A stretch of DNA of 64,000 nt from Arthrobacter sp. P2b (GCF_900168295.1 NZ_FVZL01000010.1:1-64000); one strand, 5' to 3'. Positions 35,253 through 44,731 are shown, numbered from the stretch's first letter. Numbers and translations are program-made. Notes: a model not told the origin generated them from the sequence alone.

Positions 35253-36149
35253 TCAGACGTCGCGTTTCTTCAGCACGATCATGGCCGGAATGAGGAACAG
35301 CAGCACGTAACCCAGGAAGATCAGGCCGCCCTGCCATGGATCGATCACGCCGTCCGTGTGGCCAATGGACAGGAACCGTCCGCCGGCGTCGCTGGGAATG
35401 TACTGCGGGACGTACTTCCAGAAGTCGCCGGGGATGAGCGTGAGGAAACTCGCGGCAATGGACAGGACGAAGAAGATGCCTACCAGCACGGTGATGCCGC
35501 CGGCCGAGTTCCGCAGCAGGGTTCCCAGCGAGAGTCCGATCAGGGCAACGCCCGCCACATAGAGGCCGCCGGTGAAGATGCTGTACAGCACACCGTCGGT
35601 GGACCAGTCCAGGTCGAAGCCGATGCTCTGGAACACCGGCATGGCGATCAGGAACGTGGCCACGCCCGCGATGGTGGTGATGACGTACGAGATCACGGCA
35701 AGAATGATGGCCTTGGCAACGAAGGCCGGTGTGCGGCGCGGAACGGCATTCATGGTGGAACGGATCATGCCGGTGGCGTATTCGGAGGACATGAACAGCA
35801 CCGCCAGGGATCCGAGGACCAGGATGCCGATCTGCAGGCCGGCGTTGGGCAGGTTGTAGAGGTCGAATCCGGATCCCGGCGGGAACGTCTGTTCCATCAT
35901 TTCAGGGGTCAAGGTCTGGCCCTGGTCCCTGGCATTGCGGATCATCTCGTCCAGGAATGTGTAGCGGATCAGGACGGCCAGGGCTCCCACGCCCACGATG
36001 GCCACCAGTGTGAGCAACAGCAGGATGCGGGTGGACATCAGGGACCAGAGTTTGATCCATTCGGAGCGGAGTACGCCGCTGAAAGTGACGCCGTGGGACC
36101 CTGCTGAGGAACGGGCGGGGGCGGCAGCGGTTGATGTGTGGGTGCTCAT
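35253..36149 (-). CDS. ABC-2 type transporter permease
   Basis: A 298-residue permease with six membrane helices and an extracellular loop between helices one and two (DEMIRNARDQGQTLTPEMM...). It is the partner of the ATPase gene six bases upstream. Such pairs export peptides or antibiotics or sense envelope stress. AAGGA lies before the ATG. Confidence 0.88.
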   Translation of the reverse strand: MSTHTSTAAAPARSSAGSHGVTFSGVLRSEWIKLWSLMSTRILLLLTLVAIVGVGALAVLIRYTFLDEMIRNARDQGQTLTPEMMEQTFPPGSGFDLYNLPNAGLQIGILVLGSLAVLFMSSEYATGMIRSTMNAVPRRTPAFVAKAIILAVISYVITTIAGVATFLIAMPVFQSIGFDLDWSTDGVLYSIFTGGLYVAGVALIGLSLGTLLRNSAGGITVLVGIFFVLSIAASFLTLIPGDFWKYVPQYIPSDAGGRFLSIGHTDGVIDPWQGGLIFLGYVLLFLIPAMIVLKKRDV

Positions 36150-36154
36150 GGTCC

Positions 36155-37102
36155 TTACTTTCCTGCCGTCGCCGGGGAGGCCAGGGCAGGTCCTCCGGTC
36201 AGGTGCGAGTGGTATTCAACTTCGTCCTTGGTGAGGTCGAAGTAGGCGTCTTCCAGGCTCGAAACCTGCGGCGTGAGTTCGTACACCAGGACACCGTTGC
36301 GGAGCGCCACCTCCGCGATTTCGCGCGGCCCGATGCCGGTCACCGTCAGGGTTTCCGGTTCGCTTTGGTCCACGGTGACGCCGTCTCCTGCCAGCAGTGA
36401 AGAAAGCTGCGGGGCGGAGTCCGTGCGGACCAGCGTCCTGGACTGGCGGGTGCCGGCGATGATTTCCTGGACAGGGGCGTCGGCGATGATGCGGCCGCGG
36501 CCGATGACGATCAGGTGGTCGGCGGTCTGGGCCATTTCGCTCATAAGGTGCGAGGAGAGGAAGACGGTTTTGCCCTGGTTCGCCAGGTAGCGGACCAGGT
36601 TCCGCACCCAGAGGACGCCTTCGGGATCCAGGCCGTTGACCGGCTCGTCCAGGATGAGCGTCTGCGGGTCGCCAAGGAGGGCGGCGGCGATGCCCAGCCG
36701 CTGCCCCATGCCCAGCGAAAAGCCGCCGGCTTTCTTCTTTGCCACGGCATCCAGGCCGGTCATCTCAATGACCTCATGGACCCTCGCCTTGGGGATGCCG
36801 TGCGTGGCAGCCATGGCCAGGAGGTGGTTGTATGCGCTGCGGCCCGTGTGCACGGCCTTGGCGTCCAGCAGGGCACCCACCTCGTGGAGCGGCGCCTTGT
36901 GGTGCGCGTAGGGCAGCCCATTCACCGTGACGGATCCCGACGTCGGCCGGTCCAGTCCCATGATCATGCGCATGGTGGTGGATTTACCGGCGCCGTTGGG
37001 GCCCAGGAAGCCGGTGACTTGCCCTGCCCTGACAGTGAAACTGACTCCGGCCACGGCGGTTTTCGCGCCATAGACCTTGGCCAGGTCTTTTGCCTCAATC
37101 AT
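36155..37102 (-). CDS. ABC transporter ATP-binding protein
   Basis: A 315-residue ATPase with Walker A GPNGAGKST, signature SLGMGQR, Walker B LILDEPVNGLDPEG and a C-terminal DUF4162-like extension of about 90 residues. It is the first gene of an ATPase, permease, kinase, regulator operon. AAGGAACA precedes the ATG. The drug/peptide-export branch is likely, but the substrate is unknown. Confidence 0.93.
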   Translation of the reverse strand: MIEAKDLAKVYGAKTAVAGVSFTVRAGQVTGFLGPNGAGKSTTMRMIMGLDRPTSGSVTVNGLPYAHHKAPLHEVGALLDAKAVHTGRSAYNHLLAMAATHGIPKARVHEVIEMTGLDAVAKKKAGGFSLGMGQRLGIAAALLGDPQTLILDEPVNGLDPEGVLWVRNLVRYLANQGKTVFLSSHLMSEMAQTADHLIVIGRGRIIADAPVQEIIAGTRQSRTLVRTDSAPQLSSLLAGDGVTVDQSEPETLTVTGIGPREIAEVALRNGVLVYELTPQVSSLEDAYFDLTKDEVEYHSHLTGGPALASPATAGK

Positions 37103-37272
37103 GGATATGTTCCTTCGGACGGCAGCGCAGGGCTGCGGATGGGTTCAGGTACGCGGTGTACCCCTTACGCTACCGATGCCGATGCCCCATTTCGCCTGTC
37201 TCAGGGATGATTCAGGGGCAACTCAGGGTAGTCCCCGTGGATGACCGTCAGCCCAACAGGCGGCCCGCTCTC

Positions 37273-38769
37273 CTAGGAGTGGGGCGTGTAGTAGGCCAGG
37301 GCACGGGGAACCACGCTGTACTTCACGCTGCGCACACCGGCCAAGGCCTCGCCGTCCACCGCCAACGCCATGGGTGCCCCGCCGGCGTCGATGCGGACCT
37401 CAGTTGCCTCCCTCAGGTGGGTGATCCGCGAACCTGCCACCGTTCCGGTCAGCACCGACCACAGGAGCCGCAGCCGCGCAAATGATTCATCGGCCGTGAT
37501 CAGCCTGACGTCCAGGACCCCGTCGTCCAGGACCGGGCGGAGCAGCGGCGCGTGGTCCCGGGGATAGTAGCGGCCCCGCCCCAGGTAGGCGATCCACACC
37601 TTGTGCAGGACACCGTCCACCGTGAGAGTGACGGGCGTCCCCGCGGCGAAGGTCCTGATCATCGCCACAACGCCGGCGAGTGGTTTCCCGAGCGCTGGCT
37701 GCAACTGCTCGCGCCGCCGCACCAGGTCCGGGTAGAGGCCGATGCTGGACGTGTTCAACATGATCAGCTCCGCAACTTCAGGCTGTCCCGCGAGCCCGCG
37801 CTCCACGGCGACAATGCCGATGTCCGCCAACGCGGCCTCGCCCCTGGAGGCGGCCGCAACGGCTTCCTTGAGGCTTCCTGTTCCTGCGTCGCGGGCAAAA
37901 TGGTTGAGCGTCCCGCCCGGGAGGACCAGGAGGGGGATGGAACGTTCGACGGCGGCCGCGGCTGCTGCGCCCACGGTGCCGTCGCCGCCCCACACACCGA
38001 GGGCGCGGGTGCCCGGCCAGTCCGCAGTTGCAGCGATTTGCGCCAGCAGCTCATCGTCGGGCTGAACGGTGTTGATATGCGCCTTCGGGAATACTTCTTT
38101 GAGTGCGGCGGCCGTCTCTTCCCTGAACGAGCCACCCAGGGTGTTCACTACGATGCTGAGGCCCTCGCCTCCCGGCAGTTCGGGCGCAGGGGTCCAGGTC
38201 CGCGCGGGCTGCGGGAAGGGTGGACGGACCGGCCACCACCTGCGGGTTACCAACGCTGCTCCTGCCCCCAGCGCTGAGCCAAAGAAGACGTCCGAGGGCC
38301 AGTGCGCCCCGGTGTGGACCCGGGAGTAGGCCACTCCCAGGGCCGCCGGCGCCAGGGCGGCGCCCAGGGCGGGCCGGACCAGGCCCACTCCCACGGCAAA
38401 CGCCACGGCTGACGCCGAGTGTCCCGACGGCATGGAGGAGCTGGTGGGTTGGGGATGGACAAACCTGAACACCGGAAGGTGCTCCGGCAGCGGCCGGGTG
38501 CGGGGGAGCAGCGTTTTGAAGACGCCGTTGGTCACAGCCGATGCCACAGCCTGGGCCAGCAAACCATGCAGGGCTGCCCGGCGGGTCTTTCCCGGGAAAG
38601 CGGCCATCACGGCGGCCGCCGCAATCCAGAGCTTCCCATGGTTGCCCGAAGCCGAGAGCCTGCGGAAAAAGTCGTCGTGGTTGCCGCCCGGCAGATCGGA
38701 AACATGCTTTACAAGGTATCTATCCAGCCGCCCGATCCATCGATGGCTGTTACGCCATGTTCTGTGCAT
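37273..38769 (-). CDS. PAP2 phosphatase / diacylglycerol kinase fusion
   Basis: A 498-residue protein joining two lipid enzymes. Residues about 40-185 form a membrane PAP2 phosphatase with KTLLPRTRP, PSGHS and SRVHTGAHWPSD. Residues about 205-495 form a DAGK-like lipid kinase with GGDGTV and LPGGTLNHFARD. The family occurs in actinobacteria, where it may interconvert phosphatidic acid and diacylglycerol or recycle undecaprenol carriers. Both active sites look complete. It is read alone; a 32-bp repeat array lies just upstream. Confidence 0.88.
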   Translation of the reverse strand: MHRTWRNSHRWIGRLDRYLVKHVSDLPGGNHDDFFRRLSASGNHGKLWIAAAAVMAAFPGKTRRAALHGLLAQAVASAVTNGVFKTLLPRTRPLPEHLPVFRFVHPQPTSSSMPSGHSASAVAFAVGVGLVRPALGAALAPAALGVAYSRVHTGAHWPSDVFFGSALGAGAALVTRRWWPVRPPFPQPARTWTPAPELPGGEGLSIVVNTLGGSFREETAAALKEVFPKAHINTVQPDDELLAQIAATADWPGTRALGVWGGDGTVGAAAAAAVERSIPLLVLPGGTLNHFARDAGTGSLKEAVAAASRGEAALADIGIVAVERGLAGQPEVAELIMLNTSSIGLYPDLVRRREQLQPALGKPLAGVVAMIRTFAAGTPVTLTVDGVLHKVWIAYLGRGRYYPRDHAPLLRPVLDDGVLDVRLITADESFARLRLLWSVLTGTVAGSRITHLREATEVRIDAGGAPMALAVDGEALAGVRSVKYSVVPRALAYYTPHS

Positions 38770-38799
38770 GCCCTCACCCTACCGCCACCGCCGGCACGG

Positions 38800-38877
38800 A
38801 CGCCCCATCACCTTTAGGGCTTAAAACCCCAACGCTCCATCACCTGTTGCGGCGAAACCCGGAACGCTCTCGCAGGT
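38800..38877 (-). repeat. 32-bp tandem repeat array, left copy
   Basis: Three units with starts at 38800, 38832 and 38864 (period exactly 32). Read on the minus strand the core is AGGTGATGGAGCGTT; the third unit is degenerate. The array fills the gap between the PAP2-DAGK start and the MFS stop. It is the same family as the array at 40932, in opposite orientation. Confidence 0.75.
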
Positions 38878-38882
38878 CCGGC

Positions 38883-40094
38883 TTACGCGGCTTCAGCTGA
38901 CTGCTTCGTTTTGAGCGGCTTGGCTGCACCGGCCAGCAAGAGTGCCAGGAGAATCGGGGCCAGGATCGCAAGCAACGCCAGGTGGATACCGGTGAGGTCC
39001 CCGAGGTACCCCAGCAGGGGAGGGCCGGCGAGGAACGAGATATAACCGAGTGTGGATACAACGGATACCCGTGCCGCGGCGTGCTTCGGGTCGTCGGCAG
39101 CGGCGGACATTCCCATTGGGAATGCCAGCGCTGCTCCGACGCCCCACAGCGCGGCACCAGCTGCGGCCAGCCAAACGTTCCCGGCGAGGACGAAGAGGCA
39201 AAGACCGGCGGCGGCCGCCGCCATGCTGGCCCGCAGTACGGCGACGCGGCCGTACTTGTCGATGACCTGGCCGCCGAAGAACCGCATGGCTGTCATGGCC
39301 AGGACGAAGAGGGCAAACATCAGTGCACCGGTTGACTCTGAGGTTCCGAGTCCGTCGACCGATGCTTTGGCAATCCAGTCGTTTCCGGCGCCTTCTGTCA
39401 GGGTCGCCCCCAGGACCACAACACCGATGAGCAGGGTGCGGCTGTCCCGCCATGCGGAGGGTCCCTTGGCGGGCTTCGCTTCGCCGGCGGGGGTGGCCGT
39501 TGGGATGTGTGGCAGGAAGTAGCGGGGAGCGATCATGGTGACCACAACGACGATGCCGACGATGACCAGCAGATGCACGGGAAGGTCCACGCCCAGGTTA
39601 GAAAGTCCCGCGCCGATAAGCGCGCCCACGAAGGCGCCGCCGCTGAATGCTGCGTGGAACTGCGGCATGATGGTGCGGCGCATTTTGTGTTCAACGTCGG
39701 CCCCCTCGATGTTCTGGGACACATCCCACAGGCCGATGGCGATGCCGAAGAAGAACAGGGAGACGGCCGTGCCGGGAATCGATGCGACGGCCAGTGACAG
39801 GGCGATGCCGGTACCCGCTGCGGCGGCCAGCAGCCCGCCTAAACGGACAGTATTGGCCGTTCCCAGCCGGCCCACCACCAGGCCGGCCGTGGGCAGCGCG
39901 AGCAGTGAGCCGACGGCGGTGCACAGCAGGAGCGTCCCCATCTGGCCCGAGGTGATCTGCAACGTTTCGGTGACTGCCGGAATTCGTGCAGCCCAGCTCG
40001 CAAAGACCAGGCCGTTGATGCCAAAGACCACGAATGTGGCCACCGCTGCTGCTTTTAATCCCGCTTCATGTGCCGTGCCGGTATTCAGGCTCAT
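38883..40094 (-). CDS. MFS transporter (YbjJ-like)
   Basis: A 403-residue twelve-helix major facilitator. The start GLVFASWAARIPA and the mid-protein IGLWDVSQNIEG match the YbjJ/fucose-permease-related branch. The substrate is unknown. Its ATG overlaps the stop of the upstream DeoR regulator by ATGA, so the two are co-translated. The polar loop between helices six and seven is of normal length. Confidence 0.85.
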   Translation of the reverse strand: MSLNTGTAHEAGLKAAAVATFVVFGINGLVFASWAARIPAVTETLQITSGQMGTLLLCTAVGSLLALPTAGLVVGRLGTANTVRLGGLLAAAAGTGIALSLAVASIPGTAVSLFFFGIAIGLWDVSQNIEGADVEHKMRRTIMPQFHAAFSGGAFVGALIGAGLSNLGVDLPVHLLVIVGIVVVVTMIAPRYFLPHIPTATPAGEAKPAKGPSAWRDSRTLLIGVVVLGATLTEGAGNDWIAKASVDGLGTSESTGALMFALFVLAMTAMRFFGGQVIDKYGRVAVLRASMAAAAAGLCLFVLAGNVWLAAAGAALWGVGAALAFPMGMSAAADDPKHAAARVSVVSTLGYISFLAGPPLLGYLGDLTGIHLALLAILAPILLALLLAGAAKPLKTKQSAEAA

Positions 40095-40864
40095 ACATTC
40101 ACTACTTCCACTGAGTATTTATCGAGTTGTGCGCGCTCTTCGGCGCTGAAATCTTTGTCCGTCACCATCACATCTACCCGCTCCAGGCTTGCCACAAGTA
40201 CCCTTGCTTGCGCGCGCCACTTGGCCGCAGCGGCTGCCAGCACCACACGTGCGCCGGCTTCGAGGCCTGCGCGTTTTACCGCCGCATCCTCCAGGTCGTG
40301 CGCAAGCAGGCCGTCCTTGAAATCCACCGCGCAGGGCGTAACAACGGCGGTGTCAAAACGCAGGGACCGGATGTTTGACTCTGCCAGCGGGCCCCGGAAG
40401 CACAGTTCCCCGGGGACCAGGTTTCCGCCGGGCAAGAGGAGCGATGGGCGGACACCGGCACCGCCTTCCTCACCGGCTGCAGCATTGAGCGATCTTAGAG
40501 ACATGGGCATCAGCGTCAGGTCCCTGCCAGCCACGGCGCGTGCCACCTCCGTGGCCGTACTGCCGCTGTCCAGCCATACGTGTTCACCGTCCCGCAAAAG
40601 CTTGGCAACGGCCGTTGCAATCCGCTTCTTGACGTCCTGGTCCTCCAGCTCGCGCTGGCCGTAACCCGGGTTCCCGCCGTGGACTATGAGGCTTCTGGCT
40701 CCGCCGTGGATGCGCCGCAGGACACCGTTGGCGGCCAGGACTTCAAGGTCGCGCCGGATCGTCGCCCCGGACGCATCACAGGCGAGGATCAGCTCATCCA
40801 CGCTGACCTCGGATCGTTTGCGCAGCATCTCTGCAATGGTGCGATGCCGCTCGTCCGTCTTCAT
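40091..40864 (-). CDS. DeoR family transcriptional regulator
   Basis: A 257-residue regulator with an N-terminal winged helix (RHRTIAEMLRKRSEVSVDELILACDASGATIRRDLEVL) and a C-terminal sugar-phosphate sensor domain with LDSGSTATEVAR. DeoR proteins usually repress sugar uptake or catabolism genes and respond to a phosphorylated sugar; the coupled MFS gene is the likely target. ATG 40864 is used, although an in-frame TTG at 40870 is possible; no clear Shine-Dalgarno is seen for either. Confidence 0.88.
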   Translation of the reverse strand: MKTDERHRTIAEMLRKRSEVSVDELILACDASGATIRRDLEVLAANGVLRRIHGGARSLIVHGGNPGYGQRELEDQDVKKRIATAVAKLLRDGEHVWLDSGSTATEVARAVAGRDLTLMPMSLRSLNAAAGEEGGAGVRPSLLLPGGNLVPGELCFRGPLAESNIRSLRFDTAVVTPCAVDFKDGLLAHDLEDAAVKRAGLEAGARVVLAAAAAKWRAQARVLVASLERVDVMVTDKDFSAEERAQLDKYSVEVVNV

Positions 40865-40931
40865 GATCAAATGCTAGCAATGAATGATTATTTAATCACC
40901 AGCGTGCGCAAGGCCGGTGTTCGTACAAAAA

Positions 40932-41019
40932 CCGCGAAAGGTGATGGAGCGTGGCGGGAAAGCCCGCGAAAGGTGAGAGAGCGTCGCGGAAAAACCCGCG
41001 AAAAGTGAGAGAGCGTCCG
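40932..41019 (+). repeat. 32-bp tandem repeat array, right copy
   Basis: Units start at 40932, 40964 and 40996 (period exactly 32); each begins CCGCGAAAGGTGA and contains GAGAGAGCGT or GATGGAGCGT. The unit boundaries form small hairpins with A-rich loops, such as GCGGG-AAAG-CCCGC and CGCGG-AAAAAC-CCGCG. The array lies between the DeoR start and the ABC-F stop. Confidence 0.85.
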
Positions 41020-41022
41020 GGG

Positions 41023-42714
41023 TTAGCGGGCGCGCACCACCCGTTGCTCGTCCCAGACCGGCTCGTCTGATTCGTACACTTTTCCGTCGGAGCCGAACAC
41101 CAGGAAGCGGTCGAACGTGCGGGCGAACCAGCGGTCGTGCGTGACCGCCAGGACCGTCCCCTCGAAGTGGTCAATGGCCCGCTCCAGCGCCTCCGCGGAG
41201 TGCAGGTCCAGGTTGTCCGTGGGCTCGTCCAGCAGCAGCAGGGTGGCTCCGCTAAGCTGCAGCAGCAGGATCTGGAACCGTGCCTGCTGGCCGCCCGAGA
41301 GGGACTCGTACTTCTGCTCCGACTGTCCTGCCAGCCCGTAACCGTCCAACGCCCCGGCGGCGGCCTCACGGCCAAGACCGGAACGGTGCTCGTCGCCGCG
41401 GTGCAGGATCTCGAGGAGTGTCTTGCCCAGGAGATCCGGGCGCACGTGGGTCTGGGCAAAGAATCCCGGCCGGATGCGGGCCCCGAGTTTTACCGTGCCC
41501 TCGTGGGGAACTTCGGCGATCTCGACGTCGGACACCGGCAGGTGCTCGCGCTCGGGGTCGGTGCCCCCGGTGGCCAGCAGGCGGAGGAAGTGGCTCTTGC
41601 CCGAGCCGTTGGAGCCGAGGACGCCCACGCGGTCGCCGAACCAGACTTCTGTGGAAAACGGCTTCATGAGCCCGGTCAGTTCCAGCCGTTCGGCCACGAT
41701 GGCGCGTTTGGCAGTCCTGCCGCCCTTGAGCCGCATGTGCACGTTCTGCTCAATGGGCAGCGCCTCGGGCGGGCCCGCCTCGAGGAACTTCGCGAGGCGG
41801 GTCTGGGCCGCGTGGTAGCGGTTGGCCATGTCCGAGCGGAAGGCAGCTTTGTTCTTGTACATATTGACGAGTTCCTTGAGCTTGACGTGCTCCTCGTCCC
41901 AGCGTTTGCGGAGTTCCTCGAAACGGGCGTTCCGGTCCGCCCGCGCCTCCACATACGAGCCGAATCCGCCGCCGTGGATCCAGGCCGCAGCGCCGTTGAT
42001 TCCGGGCTCCAGGGTCACGATGCGCCCGGCGGCGTTGTTCAGCAGTTCACGGTCGTGGCTGATGAAGAAGACGGTTTTCCTGGACTCGTTGAGCTTGTCC
42101 TCGAGCCAGCGCTTACCGGGCACGTCCAAGTAGTTGTCCGGTTCGTCCAGGAGCAGGAGGTCGTCCGGTCCGGCGAAGAGTGCCTCCAGGACCAGGCGCT
42201 TTTGCTCACCGCCGGAGAGGCTCGACGCCGGGCGGTGCTGCGCGCGGTCAAAGGGGAGTCCCAGCGCGGCCATGCAGACCTCGTCCCAGACGGTCTCCAC
42301 GTCGTAGCCTCCGGCGTCGCCCCAGTCCACGATGGCCTGCGCGTAGCGCATCTGGGTGGGTTCGTCGTCGTGCTCGATCATGGCCAGTTCGGCCTCGTCA
42401 ACCTCGCGGGCGGCGGCAGCCAAGGCAGGCGGTGCTGCGGACACGAGCAGGTCACGCACGGTGGATTCGTCCCGGACCTGGCCCACGAACTGGCGCATGA
42501 TGCCCATGTTTCCGGACCGTCCGATGACGCCCTCGTCCGGGGTGAGGTCGCCGGCGATGATCCGGAAAAGAGTGGTTTTTCCCGTCCCGTTGGGTCCGAT
42601 CAGCGCCGTCTTGGTGCCATCCGGAACCTTGAAGGTCACCCCGTTCAGCAGCTGCGTGCCGTCGGAGAGAAAGTAATCGATACCGGAAACGTCAATATGG
42701 GCCACGCAGTCCAT
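41023..42714 (-). CDS. ABC-F family ATPase
   Basis: A 563-residue soluble protein with two ABC ATPase domains (Walker A GPNGTGKTT and GSNGSGKSH; signatures SLSGGEQKR and SLSGGQQAR; Walker B LLLLDEPDNYLD and LLLLDEPTDNLD) joined by a helical, basic linker of about 80 residues. There are no membrane helices, so it is an ABC-F. Such proteins act on the ribosome, either as translation factors of the EttA/Uup type or as antibiotic resistance proteins. The second Walker A has His where Thr is usual (GKSH), and the second Walker B has an extra Asp. ATG 42714 is used; an internal GTG at 42705 is an alternative. Confidence 0.9.
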   Translation of the reverse strand: MDCVAHIDVSGIDYFLSDGTQLLNGVTFKVPDGTKTALIGPNGTGKTTLFRIIAGDLTPDEGVIGRSGNMGIMRQFVGQVRDESTVRDLLVSAAPPALAAAAREVDEAELAMIEHDDEPTQMRYAQAIVDWGDAGGYDVETVWDEVCMAALGLPFDRAQHRPASSLSGGEQKRLVLEALFAGPDDLLLLDEPDNYLDVPGKRWLEDKLNESRKTVFFISHDRELLNNAAGRIVTLEPGINGAAAWIHGGGFGSYVEARADRNARFEELRKRWDEEHVKLKELVNMYKNKAAFRSDMANRYHAAQTRLAKFLEAGPPEALPIEQNVHMRLKGGRTAKRAIVAERLELTGLMKPFSTEVWFGDRVGVLGSNGSGKSHFLRLLATGGTDPEREHLPVSDVEIAEVPHEGTVKLGARIRPGFFAQTHVRPDLLGKTLLEILHRGDEHRSGLGREAAAGALDGYGLAGQSEQKYESLSGGQQARFQILLLQLSGATLLLLDEPTDNLDLHSAEALERAIDHFEGTVLAVTHDRWFARTFDRFLVFGSDGKVYESDEPVWDEQRVVRAR

Positions 42715-42742
42715 CTTCCCACGCGGCCCGTCGGGTTGACGG

Positions 42743-44731
42743 TCAGCCGGCGGCGGTGAGGAACTCCTTCAGCAGCGGCCCGGATGTTGTTGCTCCCAGT
42801 CCGCCATCCTCCACGAAGACGGCCACGGCAAGGTCTCCGTGCACGGCAACAATCCAGGCGTGGGTCTTGGGCGGATTCTCTTTGCCGAACTCGGCGGTGC
42901 CGGTCTTGGCGCCCACGGGCTCACCCGGAACGGACGAGAGGAACCCTGCGTGTCCGGAGGTGACGACGGCGCGCATCATGTCCGCGAGGGAAGCGGCCTC
43001 GGCCGCCGTGATCGGCTGGCCGGACGCCGTCGAGGGTGCTTCAGCTGTCGCCGTCGCAGACGGCTGGGCGGCCGGAGCTGTGGAACCGCTGGTGGTCCCG
43101 GCGGCGGCAGCACCGCCGTCGGGGTTCAGGACCAGCTGCGGCGAGACAGGCGCCCCCTTGGCCACGGAACCTGCCATCATCGCCGCCGCCAACGGTGACA
43201 GAAGTACCTTGCCCTGGCCGATCATGGAGGCGGCATGCTCGGTTCCGGCTGCTTCGGCGGGGACGGAACCGAGGAATGCCTCCGCCCCAAGTGCGGGGGC
43301 CTCCACGGCCAGGCCCATGGCCATGGCTGCCGCTTCGAGCTGCCCCTGAGACACCTTGTCACGCGCGGCAATGAAGGCGGTGTTGCAGGAATGCGCGAAG
43401 GCATCGCGGAGGGTGACGGAACCGAGGGAACCCTCGGGATACCCCTCCGCATTCTTGAACGTCCGCCCGTCCACCGTGAGGGTAGGCGTGCATTCAACCT
43501 TGGATTCGGGAGTGAGGCCGTTGCGGAACATCGCCAGCGAGTCCACCATCTTAAAGATCGAGCCCGGGGCGTACTGCCCCAGCATCGCCGTGTTGTAGCC
43601 GTTGCTGCCCGGCCCGGAGGCGGCCGCAAGGACCGCTCCGGTGGAGGGGCGCAGGGCCACGATGGCGGAGGCGGGACCCACTTTTTCCAGGGTGCTTTCG
43701 GCGAGCGTCTGCAGCCCCGGGTCCAGGGTGGTCTTCAGGGGCGTCCCCGGCGTCGGCGCCACCTCAAAAAGCACGCGCCTGGGGTCGGTGGCTGACGACT
43801 GGATCTGTTCGCGGGTCAGATCCGCACGCTGGGCGCGGATGACGACGGCGTCCGTACCCCTCAGCTGCTCGTCGTACTGTTGCTGCAGGCCGCCGATGCC
43901 CGTCACATCGCCCGGCGTCAGCGCTCCTTCCGAGGCTTCGATCTGCTCAGCGGTCGCCTCGCCAACGGAGCCGAGCACAGCGCGGGCAAAAGTCCGGCTG
44001 GGCGCCAGCGGCATGGAGGCTGGAATGGCCCGCGCGCCCGGGATGGCAGCAATCTGCTCATTCGTGATGGTCCGGCCCTCTTCACGCAGGGTGATTGCCG
44101 GCACGAAGGCCGAGGCACCGGATGCCTTGACCTGCTCCACATATCCGGCGGGATCGACACCCACCAAAGCGGCCAGTTTTCCGGCTGAATCGGCAGGGTC
44201 GGCGGCACCCAGCTGCGGCTTGTCGATACCTACGTTCACCACGGGGCGGTACGTGACCAGTGGGACGTCGCCGGCACCGAGGATGTCGGCGCGCTGCGGC
44301 GACTGTGCGCCCTTGGTCAGGATTTCGGAATCCGCGAGGCCCGGAACCAGGAGGGCTGGCTCCCAGACCGTGAGCCACTTGTCGCCGGACTTCTTGAATT
44401 TGGCCGACACCGTGTACTTCCACTGCGCGTCACCGAAGGACCAGGTGTAGTTCAGGGGCGACGACGCGTTGTCGCCGTCCAGGGTGAGTTCGCCGACTTC
44501 GACGGTGGGCTTTTGCGGATCAAGGGCAGCAAAAACTGTCTTGAGCTGGTCGTTGGCAGCTCCGGCATCCTTGCCGTCGAACTCCACCGACGCGATATCC
44601 AGACCCGAAACGGCGGTGGCCAGCTGTGAGGCTGCCGCCTCGGCACCACTGCGGCCGTCGTCGCACGCCACCAGCAATGTTCCGAGAATGAGCGCAGCTA
44701 CGGCTGCCGAAAGTTTTGTTTTTTTCCCCAT
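42743..44731 (-). CDS. Penicillin-binding protein lipoprotein with MecA-type N-terminal domain
   Basis: A 662-residue transpeptidase anchored as a lipoprotein (C23 in LLVACDD). The order is an NTF2-like MecA_N domain (about 30-140), a PBP dimerisation domain (about 150-320) and a transpeptidase domain with S391-x-x-K394 (SIFK), S448-C-N450 and K609-T-G. It crosslinks peptidoglycan outside the membrane. An Ala/Ser/Thr-rich insertion precedes the KTG motif. ATG 44731 is chosen to begin at the signal peptide; an in-frame GTG at 44797 overlaps the preceding stop and is possible. MecA_N-type PBPs may have low affinity for beta-lactams, but that is not shown here. Confidence 0.88.
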   Translation of the reverse strand: MGKKTKLSAAVAALILGTLLVACDDGRSGAEAAASQLATAVSGLDIASVEFDGKDAGAANDQLKTVFAALDPQKPTVEVGELTLDGDNASSPLNYTWSFGDAQWKYTVSAKFKKSGDKWLTVWEPALLVPGLADSEILTKGAQSPQRADILGAGDVPLVTYRPVVNVGIDKPQLGAADPADSAGKLAALVGVDPAGYVEQVKASGASAFVPAITLREEGRTITNEQIAAIPGARAIPASMPLAPSRTFARAVLGSVGEATAEQIEASEGALTPGDVTGIGGLQQQYDEQLRGTDAVVIRAQRADLTREQIQSSATDPRRVLFEVAPTPGTPLKTTLDPGLQTLAESTLEKVGPASAIVALRPSTGAVLAAASGPGSNGYNTAMLGQYAPGSIFKMVDSLAMFRNGLTPESKVECTPTLTVDGRTFKNAEGYPEGSLGSVTLRDAFAHSCNTAFIAARDKVSQGQLEAAAMAMGLAVEAPALGAEAFLGSVPAEAAGTEHAASMIGQGKVLLSPLAAAMMAGSVAKGAPVSPQLVLNPDGGAAAAGTTSGSTAPAAQPSATATAEAPSTASGQPITAAEAASLADMMRAVVTSGHAGFLSSVPGEPVGAKTGTAEFGKENPPKTHAWIVAVHGDLAVAVFVEDGGLGATTSGPLLKEFLTAAG

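Noticed and set aside
40932..41019. CRISPR-like array at the 32-bp repeats
   Set aside because: Only three units, the whole unit is similar rather than repeat plus unique spacer, and no cas genes are present.
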